Both the position numbers and the translations under genes were made by a program. A stretch of DNA of 64,000 nucleotides from Vibrio sp. UCD-FRSSP16_30 (GTDB lineage: Bacteria > Pseudomonadota > Gammaproteobacteria > Enterobacterales > Vibrionaceae): NCBI RefSeq assembly GCF_001676025.1, contig NZ_LZFW01000013.1, positions 156,753 through 220,752 on the forward strand. Direction: 5' to 3'. The stretch's first letter is position 1, and the number at the start of each line of letters is the position of its first letter. Below the pieces are notes generated by a model. That model did not search any database, was not told where the DNA came from, and worked only from the letters and a program-made list of their open reading frames with translations. This document shows positions 8,797 to 17,364 of the stretch, piece by piece.

Positions 8797-10233
8797 TTAC
8801 AGGTAATCCGCTTCAACAACCAATTTTACTTTCTGGTTAGGCTCAAGATGCTCCGTTTCATCCAAAGCATTCATCACCGCCAGCAAAGCCGCAGGGCTCT
8901 GACTGTCATTTTGTTTAATCAAGTCATCAAGGGTGTCACCTGCTTTAGCCTGCACAATCTTCACTTCTAACTGTTTAATAGAAGCGAGCTCTTCATCGGT
9001 GATAGGACGAAATGTTTGCGCGCTTTTATCCACTGTAGCGCGAGTGTTTTCTGGCGCGATGGTGATTAACTGATAAGTATCAATGCCTAGGTTAATCCAG
9101 CTGCGTGTCATGTAGCTATTTGCGCCCTTCTCCTCATTGGTTAAAGTCACGCTATAAAGTGAACTGCCCCACTCTAATGCTTGCTCATCCACATCAAGCT
9201 CCACGCCATAACGCCTTTGGATCTCATTAGAGAAACGCATCGCATGTTGCTTGGCGGTAAACTCATTAGAGGCAAGGCTTAGCACCACCGCAGCATCTTG
9301 TTTTTTATTAATAGCGGCAACTGCTGATGCTTGATTTAGCGTGACCCACTTTTCAGGAAAATCGATGACAAACTTCATTTCTGGCTGTAAAAAGGTGCTG
9401 TCTCGAAATAGTCCTTTGTTTGGATTATCACCAACCACTAACCCTGCAATTTGCGAAACAAAGTCTTGATGAATTGGTGAGATATCAGCCACGCTCAATG
9501 TTTTAGCTTCACTGGTCACATCGGCAATACGATCTGGGGTAAATGGATGTGAATCAAAGTAACTTCTCTCAGAAGGGTGCTCTGTTTCAATCTCAACCGT
9601 TTGATTTAAGCGACTTAAAATGCTGTTCATTGCCAGCGGGTCATACCCTGCCTTGGCCGCAAGTTGGATGCCCAGTTTGTCCGCTTCACTTTCATGACCT
9701 CGGCTATAGCCTGCCATCAATAAGCTATTGCCGGTTGTGATTGGTGCATTGATGAGGTTGCCTAAATCTTCATTGATCACCCCACCCACAATATTACCGG
9801 GAAGTTCAATAATGCTTGGTAATACGCTCGATTGCATTTGCTTGATTGAGTGACGCTGGGTGACATGAATGATTTCATGGGCCATCACACAGGCCAATTC
9901 GTCTTCGTTATTAACTAAGCTCAGTAAGCCTCGGGAAATGAAAATATAACCACCAGGCAGTGCAAAGGCATTAGGCGCAGCATCATCAACAATATGAAAC
10001 TCAAACGTGAACTCTGGATTGTCTATATGACTGACCAAACGAGCGCCTATCTGTTGAACATAGGCTTGCATATTATTGCGGTCATAAGTGCCCATCTGCG
10101 CTTCAACGGCGGCCGCATTTTCTGCACCAATTTTTCTATCGTAATCGGTGCTCACACTGCATGCAGTAAGCGTTAACATTAATCCTGACACAGCTAAGGT
10201 GCGTAATGGTTTTTTTGCTATTATCGTTCTCAT
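8797..10233 (-). CDS. M48-family metalloprotease lipoprotein
   Basis: A 478-residue protein with a signal peptide and lipobox LTAC. The protease domain spans about residues 50-260 and has the zinc motif H119-E-I-I-H123 (CVMAHEIIHVTQRHS) and a downstream GHESEADKLG containing the third ligand Glu, as in M48 (BepA/YfgC/LoiP-like) enzymes. Residues 285-400 form an unassigned region, and the C-terminus (VKIVQAKAGDTLDDLIKQND to KVKLVV) resembles a LysM-like module that could hold peptidoglycan. Expected location is the periplasm, lipid-anchored, in envelope quality control. Monocistronic; divergent from menB. Confidence 0.83.
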   Translation of the reverse strand: MRTIIAKKPLRTLAVSGLMLTLTACSVSTDYDRKIGAENAAAVEAQMGTYDRNNMQAYVQQIGARLVSHIDNPEFTFEFHIVDDAAPNAFALPGGYIFISRGLLSLVNNEDELACVMAHEIIHVTQRHSIKQMQSSVLPSIIELPGNIVGGVINEDLGNLINAPITTGNSLLMAGYSRGHESEADKLGIQLAAKAGYDPLAMNSILSRLNQTVEIETEHPSERSYFDSHPFTPDRIADVTSEAKTLSVADISPIHQDFVSQIAGLVVGDNPNKGLFRDSTFLQPEMKFVIDFPEKWVTLNQASAVAAINKKQDAAVVLSLASNEFTAKQHAMRFSNEIQRRYGVELDVDEQALEWGSSLYSVTLTNEEKGANSYMTRSWINLGIDTYQLITIAPENTRATVDKSAQTFRPITDEELASIKQLEVKIVQAKAGDTLDDLIKQNDSQSPAALLAVMNALDETEHLEPNQKVKLVVEADYL

Positions 10234-10453
10234 ATCATCCTTGATTTATAGCTGTTGCATATCAATCGATAATAACAAAAGTGACAAAGTAAGATAGTTG
10301 CTAATCACACTATTTCATAAACCTAGATTCAAATATGCTCAGATTGCACAAATAAACAGCCATACTTAAAAAATATTCAAACAAATCATAGACTCATATT
10401 GACTGGCAACGGCCAACTTCCTAGCCTAAAAGAAACATATAACGAGAATCATC

Positions 10454-11356
10454 ATGACTGACAACACGCAAGCTATTTTTAACGCGGAATTATGGGAATC
10501 GGTACCCGGCTTTGACTTTGAAGATATCACCTATCACAGAAGCAAAACTCAAGGCACTGTTCGCATCGCATTTGATCGTCCCGATTGCCTCAACGCATTT
10601 CGACCAAAAACCGTTGATGAACTGTATACCGCTCTTGATCATGCAAGACAATGGTCTGATGTAGGCTGCGTGCTACTGACCGGTAATGGTCCGTCGCAGA
10701 AAGGTCAGTGGTCTTTCTCTTCTGGTGGCGATCAGCGCGTTCGTGGTCGTGATGGATATAAATATGAAGGGGATGGCGAAAACGTTGCCGATGTGGCAAG
10801 AATGGGCAGACTTCATATTTTAGAAGTACAGCGCTTAATTCGCTTTATGCCTAAAGTGGTAATTGCTGTCGTACCAGGCTGGGCAGTCGGTGGCGGTCAC
10901 AGCCTGCACGTTGTTTGCGACCTGACTTTAGCCTCAAAAGAGCACGCGGTATTTAAACAAACCGATCCTGATGTCGCATCGTTTGATTCGGGCTATGGCT
11001 CAGCTTATTTAGCCAAAATGATCGGACAAAAACGCGCTCGCGAAATCTTCTTCTGTGGTTTTGATTACACCGCCCAAGAAGCATTTGAAATGGGTATGGT
11101 CAATAAAGTCATTGAACATAAAGACTTAGAAACCGAAGCTCTGCGCTGGGCAAGGGAAATTAATAGCAAGTCACCAACCGCTATGCGCATGTTGAAATAT
11201 GGATTTAACTTGCCTGATGATGGCCTAGTTGGACAACAACTGTTTGCAGGCGAAGCAACACGCTTAGCTTATGGTACAGACGAAGCACAAGAAGGGCGTG
11301 ATGCCTTTTTAGAAAAACGCGCCAAAGATTTTTCTAAATTCCCTTGGCATTACTAA
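10454..11356 (+). CDS. menB: 1,4-dihydroxy-2-naphthoyl-CoA synthase, type II (long) MenB
   Basis: A 300-residue crotonase-fold enzyme that cyclises O-succinylbenzoyl-CoA in menaquinone synthesis. Seen: SSGGDQRVRGRDGYKYEGD (oxyanion loop), VVPGWAVGGGHSLHVVCDLTLAS and FDSGYGSAYLAKMIGQKRAREIFF, closing with EGRDAFLEKRAKDFSKFPWHY. The E. coli-type enzyme has QTGPKVGSFD and relies on bicarbonate. Here it reads KQTDPDVASFD, with Asp in place of that Gly, as in the mycobacterial type that supplies its own carboxylate. Overall wording (RLHILEVQRLIRFMPKVV, LVGQQLFAGEATRLAYGTDEA) is much closer to actinobacterial MenB than to E. coli MenB. No other men gene is adjacent. Whether it is the only MenB cannot be told. 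Confidence 0.85.
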   Translation: MTDNTQAIFNAELWESVPGFDFEDITYHRSKTQGTVRIAFDRPDCLNAFRPKTVDELYTALDHARQWSDVGCVLLTGNGPSQKGQWSFSSGGDQRVRGRDGYKYEGDGENVADVARMGRLHILEVQRLIRFMPKVVIAVVPGWAVGGGHSLHVVCDLTLASKEHAVFKQTDPDVASFDSGYGSAYLAKMIGQKRAREIFFCGFDYTAQEAFEMGMVNKVIEHKDLETEALRWAREINSKSPTAMRMLKYGFNLPDDGLVGQQLFAGEATRLAYGTDEAQEGRDAFLEKRAKDFSKFPWHY

Positions 11357-11396
11357 CCCCTAGATCTAAGTCTAAGTCCTAAAATTCTGACTTATC

Positions 11397-11424
11397 GGGA
11401 AGATTAATTATATTTAATCTTCCC
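11397..11424 (+). terminator. Hairpin after menB
   Basis: GGGAAGATTAA and TTAATCTTCCC form a perfect 11-bp stem with a 6-base loop, 41 bases after the menB stop. The T tract is weak. Confidence 0.65.
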
Positions 11425-11489
11425 TCCATCTTCAGTTTACCTCAGCACGTTATAGTTATTCCATATCAAGCACAGGGAGTACAACGAAA

Positions 11490-11594
11490 ATGAAAAGCAC
11501 ACATCGACGTGGACTCATTATATGCGCGGCAGCCTATAGTATTTTATTTTCAATGACTCATGCGCTTGCTCACTATTATCCACTGAATTACTAA
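11490..11594 (+). CDS. 34-residue ORF: signal peptide with a predicted 7-residue mature peptide
   Basis: An ATG at 11490, preceded by GGGAG about 10 bases upstream, opens a 34-codon frame ending TAA at 11594. The product starts MKSTHRRGL (positively charged), has a hydrophobic core (IICAAAYSILFSM), and ends THALA-HYYPLNY. The ALA motif is a good signal-peptidase I site, which would leave only HYYPLNY. The next gene starts 15 bases after the stop with its own GAGGA, so this reads as the first gene of a PepSY/response-regulator/kinase cluster. It could be a secreted peptide, a leader peptide or a truncated gene. I do not recognise a family. Confidence 0.5.
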   Translation: MKSTHRRGLIICAAAYSILFSMTHALAHYYPLNY

Positions 11595-11609
11595 CTGAGG
11601 AACACAACT

Positions 11610-12185
11610 ATGAAACTACTTAAAGCCGGATTATTTGCCAGTCTTCTTTGTGTTGTTCCATTTGCTCATGCTAATGACCAACAAGAAGCTGCGATTAGCC
11701 TTATGGCACTCAATGCAGGTACAGAGTCTATTTCTACCCTTGCACCAAAGGTTCGCAACGTTTCCAATGGGGTGATTACCGAAGTTGAGCTTGATGACTA
11801 TAAAGACACTCAAGTTGTGTATAAGTTTGAAATCATTGATATTAACGGTGGTAACAAGCATAAATTAAATTACGCAGTAAATGATGGCGCACTTTTAAAA
11901 GACAAATCAAAAAATCTAACCACTTTTGGTTTTAGTGACCTAGATCGCGAAGATCGTCATGCGATCACACAGGTAGAAACGGCGCAGTTTGATATCATCA
12001 AGACTCTGATAGAGCTTGAAAACAAGTATGCGGCAAAAACACTAGAAGCCGAGTTGGAAACTGAAAAAGGCATTGTGTTTTACAAAATTAAACTGGTTAG
12101 TGCTCAAAAGGGAATCCAGAAACTGCTGGTTAACGTTGCAACAGGTGAAGAAATTCCGGTCATGAGCCGCCACAAACATAAATAG
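11610..12185 (+). CDS. PepSY-like periplasmic protein
   Basis: A 191-residue secreted protein with a clear signal peptide (MKLLKAGLFASLLCVVPFAHA, cleavage after AHA). The mature part has two similar halves: NGVITEVELDDYKDTQVVYKFE and later AAKTLEAELETEKGIVFYKIK followed by VNVATGEEIPV. The second half fits the PepSY pattern (G/A..xEAELExExGxxxYxIxV then VDAxTG). PepSY proteins are often coded beside two-component systems and may inhibit proteases or sense envelope signals. It is 13 bases ahead of the response regulator, with GAGGAACACAACT before its ATG. The His/Lys-rich tail (SRHKHK) may bind metal. Confidence 0.68.
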   Translation: MKLLKAGLFASLLCVVPFAHANDQQEAAISLMALNAGTESISTLAPKVRNVSNGVITEVELDDYKDTQVVYKFEIIDINGGNKHKLNYAVNDGALLKDKSKNLTTFGFSDLDREDRHAITQVETAQFDIIKTLIELENKYAAKTLEAELETEKGIVFYKIKLVSAQKGIQKLLVNVATGEEIPVMSRHKHK

Positions 12186-12198
12186 GAATACACGACGG

Positions 12199-12885
12199 GT
12201 GAAAGTACTCATCATAGAAGACGACAAAGAAACCCGAGAGTATCTTTGTCAGTCTCTCAAGCAGCAAGGCTGGGAAGTAGACCAAGCAGATAACGGCCAA
12301 GATGGTTTGTTTTTGGCCCTTGAGGGTGAATATCAGGTGATCATATTAGATCGCATGTTACCTGCACTGGATGGTCTCACCGTACTTTCAACACTTCGCG
12401 CAGCAAAAAATGCCGCGCGAGTGCTTATTCTTAGCGCTTTAGACAGCGTTGATGAACGAGTAAAAGGGCTCAAACACGGTGGTGATGATTATCTCACTAA
12501 GCCCTTTGCGTTAGCCGAACTGATTGCTCGCGTGGAAATATTGGCCAGTCGCAGCGCAACAACCGCTCCACAAGGCGTGCAAAGCCAATTAAATAATGGC
12601 CACATTCAATTGGATCTTCTGTCTCAGGAAGTGTTTGTCGCATCAAAAAAAATCAATGTACAAGCTAAAGAATTTAAGCTGCTACGTTATTTAATTGAGC
12701 ATGCAGGACAAGTTATCACCCGCTCTTTATTATTTGAAGCCGTCTGGGACTACAACTTTGATCCTCAAACCAATGTTATTGATGTCCATATCGCGCGACT
12801 AAGAAAAAAGTTAGAAAGTGAAGGAAACCCTAACTTAATCGAAACGGTGCGCGGCGCAGGCTATCGCATGGTCAAAATCAAATGA
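12199..12885 (+). CDS. OmpR-family response regulator
   Basis: A 228-residue DNA-binding regulator. The receiver domain (1-115) has the acidic pair EDD at 7-9, the phosphoacceptor Asp51 (IILDRMLPALDGL), Ser/Thr in ILSALD and the conserved Lys in YLTKPF. The winged-helix domain (about 130-226) ends DVHIARLRKKLESEGNPNLIETVRGAGYRMV, the OmpR/PhoB recognition region. It starts at GTG 12199, and its 3' end overlaps the kinase start by 4 bases (ATGA), indicating coupling. Cognate kinase is the next gene; the inducing signal is unknown, but the PepSY protein upstream points to the envelope. Confidence 0.9.
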   Translation: MKVLIIEDDKETREYLCQSLKQQGWEVDQADNGQDGLFLALEGEYQVIILDRMLPALDGLTVLSTLRAAKNAARVLILSALDSVDERVKGLKHGGDDYLTKPFALAELIARVEILASRSATTAPQGVQSQLNNGHIQLDLLSQEVFVASKKINVQAKEFKLLRYLIEHAGQVITRSLLFEAVWDYNFDPQTNVIDVHIARLRKKLESEGNPNLIETVRGAGYRMVKIK

Positions 12886-14267
12886 AGACTCTGTATGCTC
12901 GCGCTAAACAAGTAATTATTTCAACTTGGCGCAAGCATTCTCTTTGGCGTTTATCATTATCTATTGCCGCAATGCTCTGGCTTGCAGTGGCCGTTGCGCT
13001 ATTTAGTATCTATCAGTTAAGCATTCAACCACTGATTAAATCACGCCAACAAATTTTATTACAACACGCTCAGCAGTTGCAAAGTGCCAGCGAAGCCAAT
13101 AAAACCAGTACTTTACCGCAAATTCTTGATGATACTTTATATAGTCCGCAAGGCATTATTACTGTACTGCGCAGTGATTCGGGTGAATTACATGGCTCGT
13201 TAAACCATTTTCCCAAGACACTGCCACACTGCCCTACATTAGAGCCGTTTCCGGTGGTGCGAGATCATCAAGGTATCGTACTTTTAGAAGGGTGCCAGTT
13301 TGAAATAAGAGGCTATTCGGTATTAGTTGCCACTGACAGTGAGTATCTCTGGCAAGTGCAAGACAACTTTGAAAACGCTGCCATTATTGTCCTTATCTGT
13401 ACCTTTTTTATCGCCCTTATCCCAAGTTGGATTATTCGTCGCAAAATGAAAGCTCAATTATATGGGATACATTCGGTTGTTTCGCAGATAGAAAAAGGAC
13501 GTTTTCATAGCCGTATTACGACCAATAATTCTCATGATGAGTGGGATAATATCGCCCATTACATTAATGCTATGCTCGATGAAATTGAATCATCTATCAC
13601 GCAAATTCAAAGTGTTACCGATGCTATTGCCCATGATCTAAGAACGCCACTGACTCGAATTAAAAATCGCATATCCACCATAGAACACTGGCCTGAAGAT
13701 AAACCCATTTGTCCTGATTTCATCGCGCAGATTAATGATGAGTTTGATTCTCTGCTGCATACTTTTAACGCCATGCTTGAGCTGAGTAAGTTAGAGTCTG
13801 ACCATGACAAAAGCCATTTTGTCAGCCTTGATTTCGCCAATATCATCACCGATGCCACCGATCTTGTTGAGCCTGCTCTCGAGGAGAAGCAGCAATCACT
13901 GAATATGCAGTTACAGTCGGTTGCTTTTCAAGGTGAACCATCATTGCTGTTTCGTTTGGTGTATAACTTATTGGATAATGCGCATAAATACTGCCCAGAA
14001 AATTCGACCATTAGTATCTCGCTAACTCCCGAAAGCCTTATCATCCAAGATGACGGGCCTGGCGTTGCTGAGCAACAACAGCAGAAAATTTTACAGCGTC
14101 TTTATCGCGCAGATAAATCACGTAATACACCGGGGCATGGCCTAGGGCTAACATTAGTTGCAGTTGTAGCAAAACGTCATGATATGGGTATTGATATTGG
14201 CTTTAGTTACCCAGAACAAAATAAAGGGTTAAAGATAACTTTACAATTACCTCACACAAAAGCCTAA
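12882..14267 (+). CDS. Sensor histidine kinase
   Basis: A 461-residue inner-membrane kinase: first membrane helix at about 25-47, a periplasmic sensor loop of about 120 residues, a second helix at about 165-187 (AAIIVLICTFFIALIPSWII), HAMP (about 188-240), HisKA with H251 in AIAHDLRTPLTRIKNRI, and HATPase with N box (LVYNLLDNAHKYCP), G1 (DDGPGVAE) and G2 (GHGLGLTLV). It lies downstream of and overlaps its response regulator. The periplasmic part has two Cys (HCPTLEPF and EGCQFE) that could form a disulfide. Signal not identifiable from sequence. Confidence 0.9.
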   Translation: MKTLYARAKQVIISTWRKHSLWRLSLSIAAMLWLAVAVALFSIYQLSIQPLIKSRQQILLQHAQQLQSASEANKTSTLPQILDDTLYSPQGIITVLRSDSGELHGSLNHFPKTLPHCPTLEPFPVVRDHQGIVLLEGCQFEIRGYSVLVATDSEYLWQVQDNFENAAIIVLICTFFIALIPSWIIRRKMKAQLYGIHSVVSQIEKGRFHSRITTNNSHDEWDNIAHYINAMLDEIESSITQIQSVTDAIAHDLRTPLTRIKNRISTIEHWPEDKPICPDFIAQINDEFDSLLHTFNAMLELSKLESDHDKSHFVSLDFANIITDATDLVEPALEEKQQSLNMQLQSVAFQGEPSLLFRLVYNLLDNAHKYCPENSTISISLTPESLIIQDDGPGVAEQQQQKILQRLYRADKSRNTPGHGLGLTLVAVVAKRHDMGIDIGFSYPEQNKGLKITLQLPHTKA

Positions 14268-14299
14268 GTCATAAGCTCTCAAGCTTGGTATACTGCTGA

Positions 14300-14321
14300 T
14301 GAACCTTTGGTTCAATTTTAT
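14300..14321 (+). terminator. Small hairpin after the kinase gene
   Basis: TGAACC and GGTTCA pair around TTT and are followed by ATTTTATTTG. It is a weak terminator between the kinase and the MFS gene. Confidence 0.45.
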
Positions 14322-14362
14322 TTGTTTGGTTTGCATCGGCAAACACAGCGTAGTAGACACCA

Positions 14363-15544
14363 ATGACTCACCTTTTTCGTAAGAAACCGATATTTCTCGC
14401 CTGTTTAATCATCAGTATCGGTCAGTTCAGTATGGGGCTAGTTTTCCCTTCCCTGCCGTGGATTGCCAAAGATTTCAATATCAGTCTTGATCAAGCGCAG
14501 CTGTTGGTCAGTATTTACTTATTGGGTTTTGGTCCTTCACAATTCATCTATGGGCCAGTATCCGATGCTCTAGGGCGCAAGAAAGTACTACTCTGTGGGC
14601 TTATTCTTGCCATGTTAGGCTTGGTTTTTATCATTGTCTTTGCCGATTCATTTCATGCAATGATATTGGGTCGATTCTTACAAGGATTAGGCACTGGGTG
14701 CTGCGCGGTATTGGCAAGAGCCACCACACGAGATAGCTATACTGGCGATCAGCTACCTACTGCTCTTTCTTATATTGCAATGGCCGCTTCTTTAACCCCA
14801 CTTGCCTCTCCTGTTATTGGTGGGTTCATAAACCATTACTTTGGTTGGGGTATGGTCTTTATTACATTGCTTTGCTATGTCGCTGTGGCGTGGTTAGCTC
14901 TGATGATGAATTTCAAAGAAACCATGCACCATCGAAAAGAAATCCCTTCACCAAAGGTGATGTATCATCAATATAAAGGGTTGCTAAAATCGAAGTATTT
15001 TGTCAGCTTTTCGAGTATTGCTTGGCTTAACTTTAGTTTAGTTGTCACGACCATTTCTCTGATGCCTTTTATCATGCAAAATCAAATTGGCATGACTTCA
15101 GACACCTATGCATTATGGGCACTGATCCCAACCGCAGGCATGTTGATAGGCGCATCACTAAGCAATCGCTTAAGATCCTTAATTGGGATTCATAACACTT
15201 TAAAAATCGCCCCTTTTGTACATATATTTAGCGCTATCTGGCTAATTTCATGTCCTATTGAGCCCTTATGGCTGATGATTGGACAGCTGTTTTTAGTATT
15301 GGGGAATGGTCTGGCTATGCCGTGTGCTCAAGCGATGATCATGCAGCCATACAGCAAGCGAGCAGGCGTTGCCGCCGCTATGTCTGGCGGTGGACAAATG
15401 ATTGTGTCATCGCTTGTGAGCATGGCACTCATGAATATGGGGCTTAGCCAAGTATGGCAATTGGGCTGCGTAATCGCAGTATTTGCTTTAATCACCAGTT
15501 TGAATATTCACCGAGGATTTAAAGCTGAGGTACCACAAGGCTAA
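14363..15544 (+). CDS. Bcr/CflA (EmrD-like) MFS drug efflux protein
   Basis: A 393-residue protein with 12 predicted membrane helices. The Bcr/CflA/EmrD signature is visible: MGLVFPSLPWIAKDF in helix 1, QFIYGPVSDALGRKKVLLCG (MFS motif A, GPxSDxxGRK) between helices 2 and 3, and GRFLQGLGTGCCAVLARATTRD in helix 4. It is a proton-driven drug/H+ antiporter family; the actual substrate is unknown. The closest named relatives are EmrD-type proteins, but I do not assign a symbol. It is a single gene, convergent with the LysE gene. Confidence 0.85.
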   Translation: MTHLFRKKPIFLACLIISIGQFSMGLVFPSLPWIAKDFNISLDQAQLLVSIYLLGFGPSQFIYGPVSDALGRKKVLLCGLILAMLGLVFIIVFADSFHAMILGRFLQGLGTGCCAVLARATTRDSYTGDQLPTALSYIAMAASLTPLASPVIGGFINHYFGWGMVFITLLCYVAVAWLALMMNFKETMHHRKEIPSPKVMYHQYKGLLKSKYFVSFSSIAWLNFSLVVTTISLMPFIMQNQIGMTSDTYALWALIPTAGMLIGASLSNRLRSLIGIHNTLKIAPFVHIFSAIWLISCPIEPLWLMIGQLFLVLGNGLAMPCAQAMIMQPYSKRAGVAAAMSGGGQMIVSSLVSMALMNMGLSQVWQLGCVIAVFALITSLNIHRGFKAEVPQG

Positions 15545-15561
15545 AGTTAACCTTGCTCGAT

Positions 15562-15590
15562 AGTTAGACAGTTAGACAGTTAGACAGTTA
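15562..15590. repeat. Tandem 8-bp repeat, about 3.6 copies
   Basis: AGTTAGAC is repeated three times perfectly and followed by AGTTA. The array lies in the 47-base gap between two convergent genes and runs up to the LysE stop codon. Copy number could vary between strains. Confidence 0.9.
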
Positions 15591-15591
15591 G

Positions 15592-16191
15592 TTAGATGTA
15601 TTCGAACGCGACCGGTGCAATAGAAAGCACCAATAGAATCGCCATACAGACATTGAATATTTTTTGCTGTTTAGGCTGAGAAAGTAATCCTCTCACTTTA
15701 GAGCCAAAAACCAGCCACATACCAACGCAAGGGAAAGCCACCAGCAAAAATATAGCTGCGATTAAACCCACTTGCGCATAAATATTAAGAGATTGGCTCG
15801 TAAATGTGGCTACCGCGCCCATCCCCATAATCCAAGCTTTTGGGTTCACCCATTGAAATAGAGCCCCTTGGATAAAAGTAAATGGGTCGGTTTTCTTAGA
15901 ATATAATGAAGCAGTTTCAGCGCTGGCGATTTTCCAAGCTAAATACAATAGGTAAATAATACCAAGAACTTTAATCACGTCATGCAGCACCGGCATCCAG
16001 GTAAATACCGCCCCTAAGCCAAGCCCAATGGCAATTACCATTGTTGGAAAACCAATACAAATACCGAAAAAGTGAGGCAAGCTGCGCTGAACGCCGTAAT
16101 TCATTCCCGATGCCATAATCATAATATTATTAGGACCGGGAGTGATTGTACTTGAAAATGCAAATAACAGCAGTGCAGAGAACAGTTCCAT
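15592..16191 (-). CDS. LysE/RhtB-family amino-acid exporter
   Basis: A 199-residue inner-membrane protein with six predicted helices. The N-terminal FSSTITPGPNNIMIMASGMNYG contains the conserved TPGPN of the LysE/RhtB family, and GALFQWVNPKAWIMGMGAVATF contains the second signature (QxxNPKAW). Members export amino acids or homoserine lactones; the substrate cannot be read from sequence. The gene stands alone. Confidence 0.88.
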   Translation of the reverse strand: MELFSALLLFAFSSTITPGPNNIMIMASGMNYGVQRSLPHFFGICIGFPTMVIAIGLGLGAVFTWMPVLHDVIKVLGIIYLLYLAWKIASAETASLYSKKTDPFTFIQGALFQWVNPKAWIMGMGAVATFTSQSLNIYAQVGLIAAIFLLVAFPCVGMWLVFGSKVRGLLSQPKQQKIFNVCMAILLVLSIAPVAFEYI

Positions 16192-16250
16192 TGATTTCGC
16201 GATCCATTTGGTTGTCTAACCATTAATTACAGTTAAGTAAGTGGCTGGTA

Positions 16251-17147
16251 TTAGTCGTTTTTCTGATGAGATGAATACAGCTCTTTAAGATATTCATCCT
16301 TTTCTTGCCACACTACATTTAACCAGCGATGAAACGCGCGCTTAAAGGTTTTATCATTAAAGTAATCACCATTTAAGTTTTCATCAATCTCATGAACTTT
16401 AATGTTCACGACTACTTTGGTTAAGCGCCCTTTTAGTAAGTCACTAAATGGGTCTTCGCGGTTTTCTGGGTAGGCTAAAGTTACATCAACGACACCGTCA
16501 AGCAATTCGCTCATCGCATCTAGCGTAAATGCAACACCACCCGTTTTAGGCTTTAACAAGTGCTGATAAGGGGTTTTAGCGGTCGCCATTTTATCTAAAC
16601 TGGCACGGGTTCCTTCAGCAAAACTGATCATTGTGGTTGGAACGCGTCTAAATTTCTCACAAGCTTTTTTAATGGCATCAAAATCATCATTTCGACGCTC
16701 TGGATGACGAACTAAATATTCATGGGAATGACGGCGCATAAACGGCATATCTAGTCCCCAGCACGACAAGCCAACAAACGGGACATACAACAGACTGCGC
16801 TTAAGCAAAAACTTACCCATCGGAATTTTGTCTTTCATTACCGAAGATAAAATAACAATGTCAGCCCAGCTTAAATGATTGGAAATCAATAAATACCACT
16901 GCTGAGTAGAAAGTCCTTCACCACCCTCTATCTGCCAGTCGATATTATTATTCACATTAAGCAACCACAAATTGAATGTTGCCCACAGCCACATTTGTTT
17001 ATTTGCCAGTTTACTCATGGCAACTTTGACCCCTGAGAATGGCAATATGAATTTGATGATGGCCAAAATACTGACTACAAATGATGTCAAGGCTGTGTTT
17101 AACATGACCAGAAAGACATTCGTGATCATCTGTATGTTTTTAAGCAT
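16251..17147 (-). CDS. yihG: YihG-type acyltransferase (PlsC/AGPAT family)
   Basis: A 298-residue membrane-anchored acyltransferase with an N-terminal hydrophobic segment (about 10-40). Catalytic block I is SNHLSWADIVIL (HxxxxD, with a conserved Trp), and block III is SFAEGTRAS. The stretch CWGLDMPFMRRHSHEYLVRHPERR and the C-terminal FKRAFHRWLNVVWQEKDEYLKEL align well with E. coli YihG, which transfers fatty acids to lysophospholipids and affects fatty-acid composition. Length is close to the E. coli protein (about 310). The gene is leftward, 217 bases beyond metR in the transcription direction. Confidence 0.85.
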   Translation of the reverse strand: MLKNIQMITNVFLVMLNTALTSFVVSILAIIKFILPFSGVKVAMSKLANKQMWLWATFNLWLLNVNNNIDWQIEGGEGLSTQQWYLLISNHLSWADIVILSSVMKDKIPMGKFLLKRSLLYVPFVGLSCWGLDMPFMRRHSHEYLVRHPERRNDDFDAIKKACEKFRRVPTTMISFAEGTRASLDKMATAKTPYQHLLKPKTGGVAFTLDAMSELLDGVVDVTLAYPENREDPFSDLLKGRLTKVVVNIKVHEIDENLNGDYFNDKTFKRAFHRWLNVVWQEKDEYLKELYSSHQKND

Positions 17148-17364
17148 CTACTGGGTCCCTAGCTTGTGAAGACGTAATCATATATCAGAATCGTAAGTAG
17201 ATTAATCTCAAAAATGCATTTTCTGTATCGAAAATAACGTATATGCACAGATAACGAACAAACTAACCCTCAAGTCTATCTATAAGGACATATATGGCAT
17301 AAAGCACTATTGGTGACAGAGAGTATATCCATAGCAACCTGCCCCCTCTTTTAATGCTTTTTTA

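Noticed and set aside
15541..15600. Attachment site or integron recombination site
   Set aside because: The tandem AGTTAGAC array lacks inverted core sites and no integrase gene is nearby; simple slippage repeat is enough.
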